This document shows, one piece after another, positions 52,111 to 52,800 of a stretch of 52,800 nucleotides of DNA. The position numbers and the translations under genes were made by a program. The notes beneath the pieces were generated by a model, which was not told the DNA's origin, searched no databases, and was given only the letters and a program-made list of their open reading frames with translations. Within the stretch, counting starts at the first letter, position 1. Each line of letters begins with the position of its first letter. Source of the DNA: Gilliamella sp. App6-5 (GTDB taxonomy: Bacteria; Pseudomonadota; Gammaproteobacteria; Enterobacterales; Orbaceae); NCBI RefSeq assembly GCF_001690525.1, contig NZ_LZGT01000003.1:1-52800 (forward strand), written 5' to 3'.

Positions 52111-52800
52111 GGCTGTAAATACCCCAAACTTAGTACAAGATTCAAGTAGAAAATCATGCTGTTTGTTTTAGTGTTTTATACTCAATCGGCGTCATGTTAT
52201 TTAATGCCTCATGCGGTCTTTCGGTGTTATAAATCGTTAACCATTCTTCGGTTATTCTCCTTGCTTGTGCTAAGTTGTTAAAAAGATATAAATCGAGTAC
52301 TTCAGTACGATAGGTACGATTAAATCGTTCAATGTACCCGTTTTGATATGGGCTACCGGGCTGGATATAATCAATGGCTATATCATGTGATTTAGCCCAG
52401 TTTATAAAGGTTTTTCCTGTAAATTCTGGTCCATTATCGACGCGTATTTTTAATGGATACCCATGATATTCAGCCAGTTTATCTAAGTAACGGGTAATCC
52501 TTCCTGCTGGTAAGCTTACTGCAATATCAATACCTAACGCCTCACGATTAAAGTCATCGATGACATTGAATGTCCTAAAGCGACGTTGATTACAGCTACT
52601 ATCACTCATAAAATCCATTGACCAACATTCACCTTGTTTATTAGGAACCAATAGCTTTTCTGGTGTTCGTTGGGGGATACGTTTTTTACGTTTAGCTCTA
52701 ATATTAAGTTTTAACTCACAATACACCCGATACACCCGTTTATGATTCCATTTATAGCCGAGCTTTCTGATGCGATTAAAACATTTGGGAAAGCCCCAGC
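52111..52800 (-). mobile_element. IS3-family (IS407-group) insertion sequence, partial
   Basis: This is the OrfB end of an insertion sequence that continues beyond 52800. The inner edge is not certain; the sequence AGTTTGGGGT (minus strand, about 52116-52125) is typical of the terminal region of such elements. The other end and OrfA lie outside the window, so completeness and target duplication cannot be judged. Confidence 0.75.
52154..52800 (-). CDS. IS3-family transposase OrfB (DDE), partial at window edge
   Basis: The integrase-core transposase has the DDE triad in WSMDFMSD (first Asp), VDNGPEF (second Asp) and YIERFNR (Glu). QNGYIERFNRTYRTEVLDLYLF and YNTERPHEALNNMTPIEY are IS407-group sequence. 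The frame is open to the window edge, including WNHKRVYRVYCELKLN upstream of the first GTG. No frameshift or stop is seen in the visible 215 codons, so this copy may be active. It follows the interrupted DUF6708-like gene. Confidence 0.9.
   Translation of the reverse strand, partial: WGFPKCFNRIRKLGYKWNHKRVYRVYCELKLNIRAKRKKRIPQRTPEKLLVPNKQGECWSMDFMSDSSCNQRRFRTFNVIDDFNREALGIDIAVSLPAGRITRYLDKLAEYHGYPLKIRVDNGPEFTGKTFINWAKSHDIAIDYIQPGSPYQNGYIERFNRTYRTEVLDLYLFNNLAQARRITEEWLTIYNTERPHEALNNMTPIEYKTLKQTA

Overview
The window looks like chromosomal DNA of an Orbaceae gammaproteobacterium, most likely Gilliamella or a close relative from the bee gut. The genes are AT-rich, nearly all housekeeping proteins are E. 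coli-like (MukBEF, CpxRA, ThiI, EpmB/EF-P, rpsU-dnaG-rpoD, thrABC), and the two unfamiliar surface proteins resemble ones I associate with Gilliamella. This assignment is inference; there is no rRNA in the window.

Layout. 350-6868: mukF-mukE-mukB condensin operon. 7293-7760: tRNA-Leu(GAG) and secG on the minus strand. 7958-9440: a secreted Ig-like/lectin-like protein whose reading frame is broken by seven copies of a 7-base repeat. 9699-13923: thiI, cpxR-cpxA and trmL. 14282-15363: a second secreted protein with a related C-terminal module, broken in the same way by three copies of a different 7-base repeat. 15694-17322: divergent efp and epmB. 17479-19905: rpmH-rnpA-yidD-yidC without dnaA. 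19966-22374: nudC, a YnfC-like lipoprotein and a tandem zinc-ribbon protein. 22639-22940: remnant of an IS481-type transposase beside hemB (22982-23989). 24176-28239: rpsU-dnaG-rpoD. 28304-32314: yfeH, pitA, uspA, ydfG. 32454-32783: an orphan small protein with its own promoter and terminator. 32859-37928: thr leader peptide, attenuator and thrA-thrB-thrC. 38159-39735: nrdR-ribD. 40159-46015: a divergent sugar PTS cluster (EIIA, EIIBC, 1-phosphofructokinase-like kinase, tagatose-bisphosphate aldolase; opposite, a DeoR repressor and a PfkB kinase). 46264-51268: hemW, yeaD, rplY, zwf-pgl. 51368-52800: a DUF6708-like membrane protein cut by an IS3-family (IS407-group) element that runs off the window.

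The most interesting signal is the pair of heptanucleotide tracts. Each lies just after a good ribosome binding site and ATG, ahead of a signal peptide. Each is one repeat-number step out of frame with a long, otherwise intact secreted protein (in frame at 6 or 9 units for the first, 1 or 4 for the second). Both proteins end in a similar C-terminal module. This is the arrangement expected of slipped-strand phase variation, with both genes OFF in this sequence. Secondary points are a Thr/Ile-rich leader with a mutually exclusive antiterminator/terminator ahead of thrA, and the probable tagatose/fructose gene cluster with a CRP-like site and three copies of a 12-base operator-like motif between its divergent arms.
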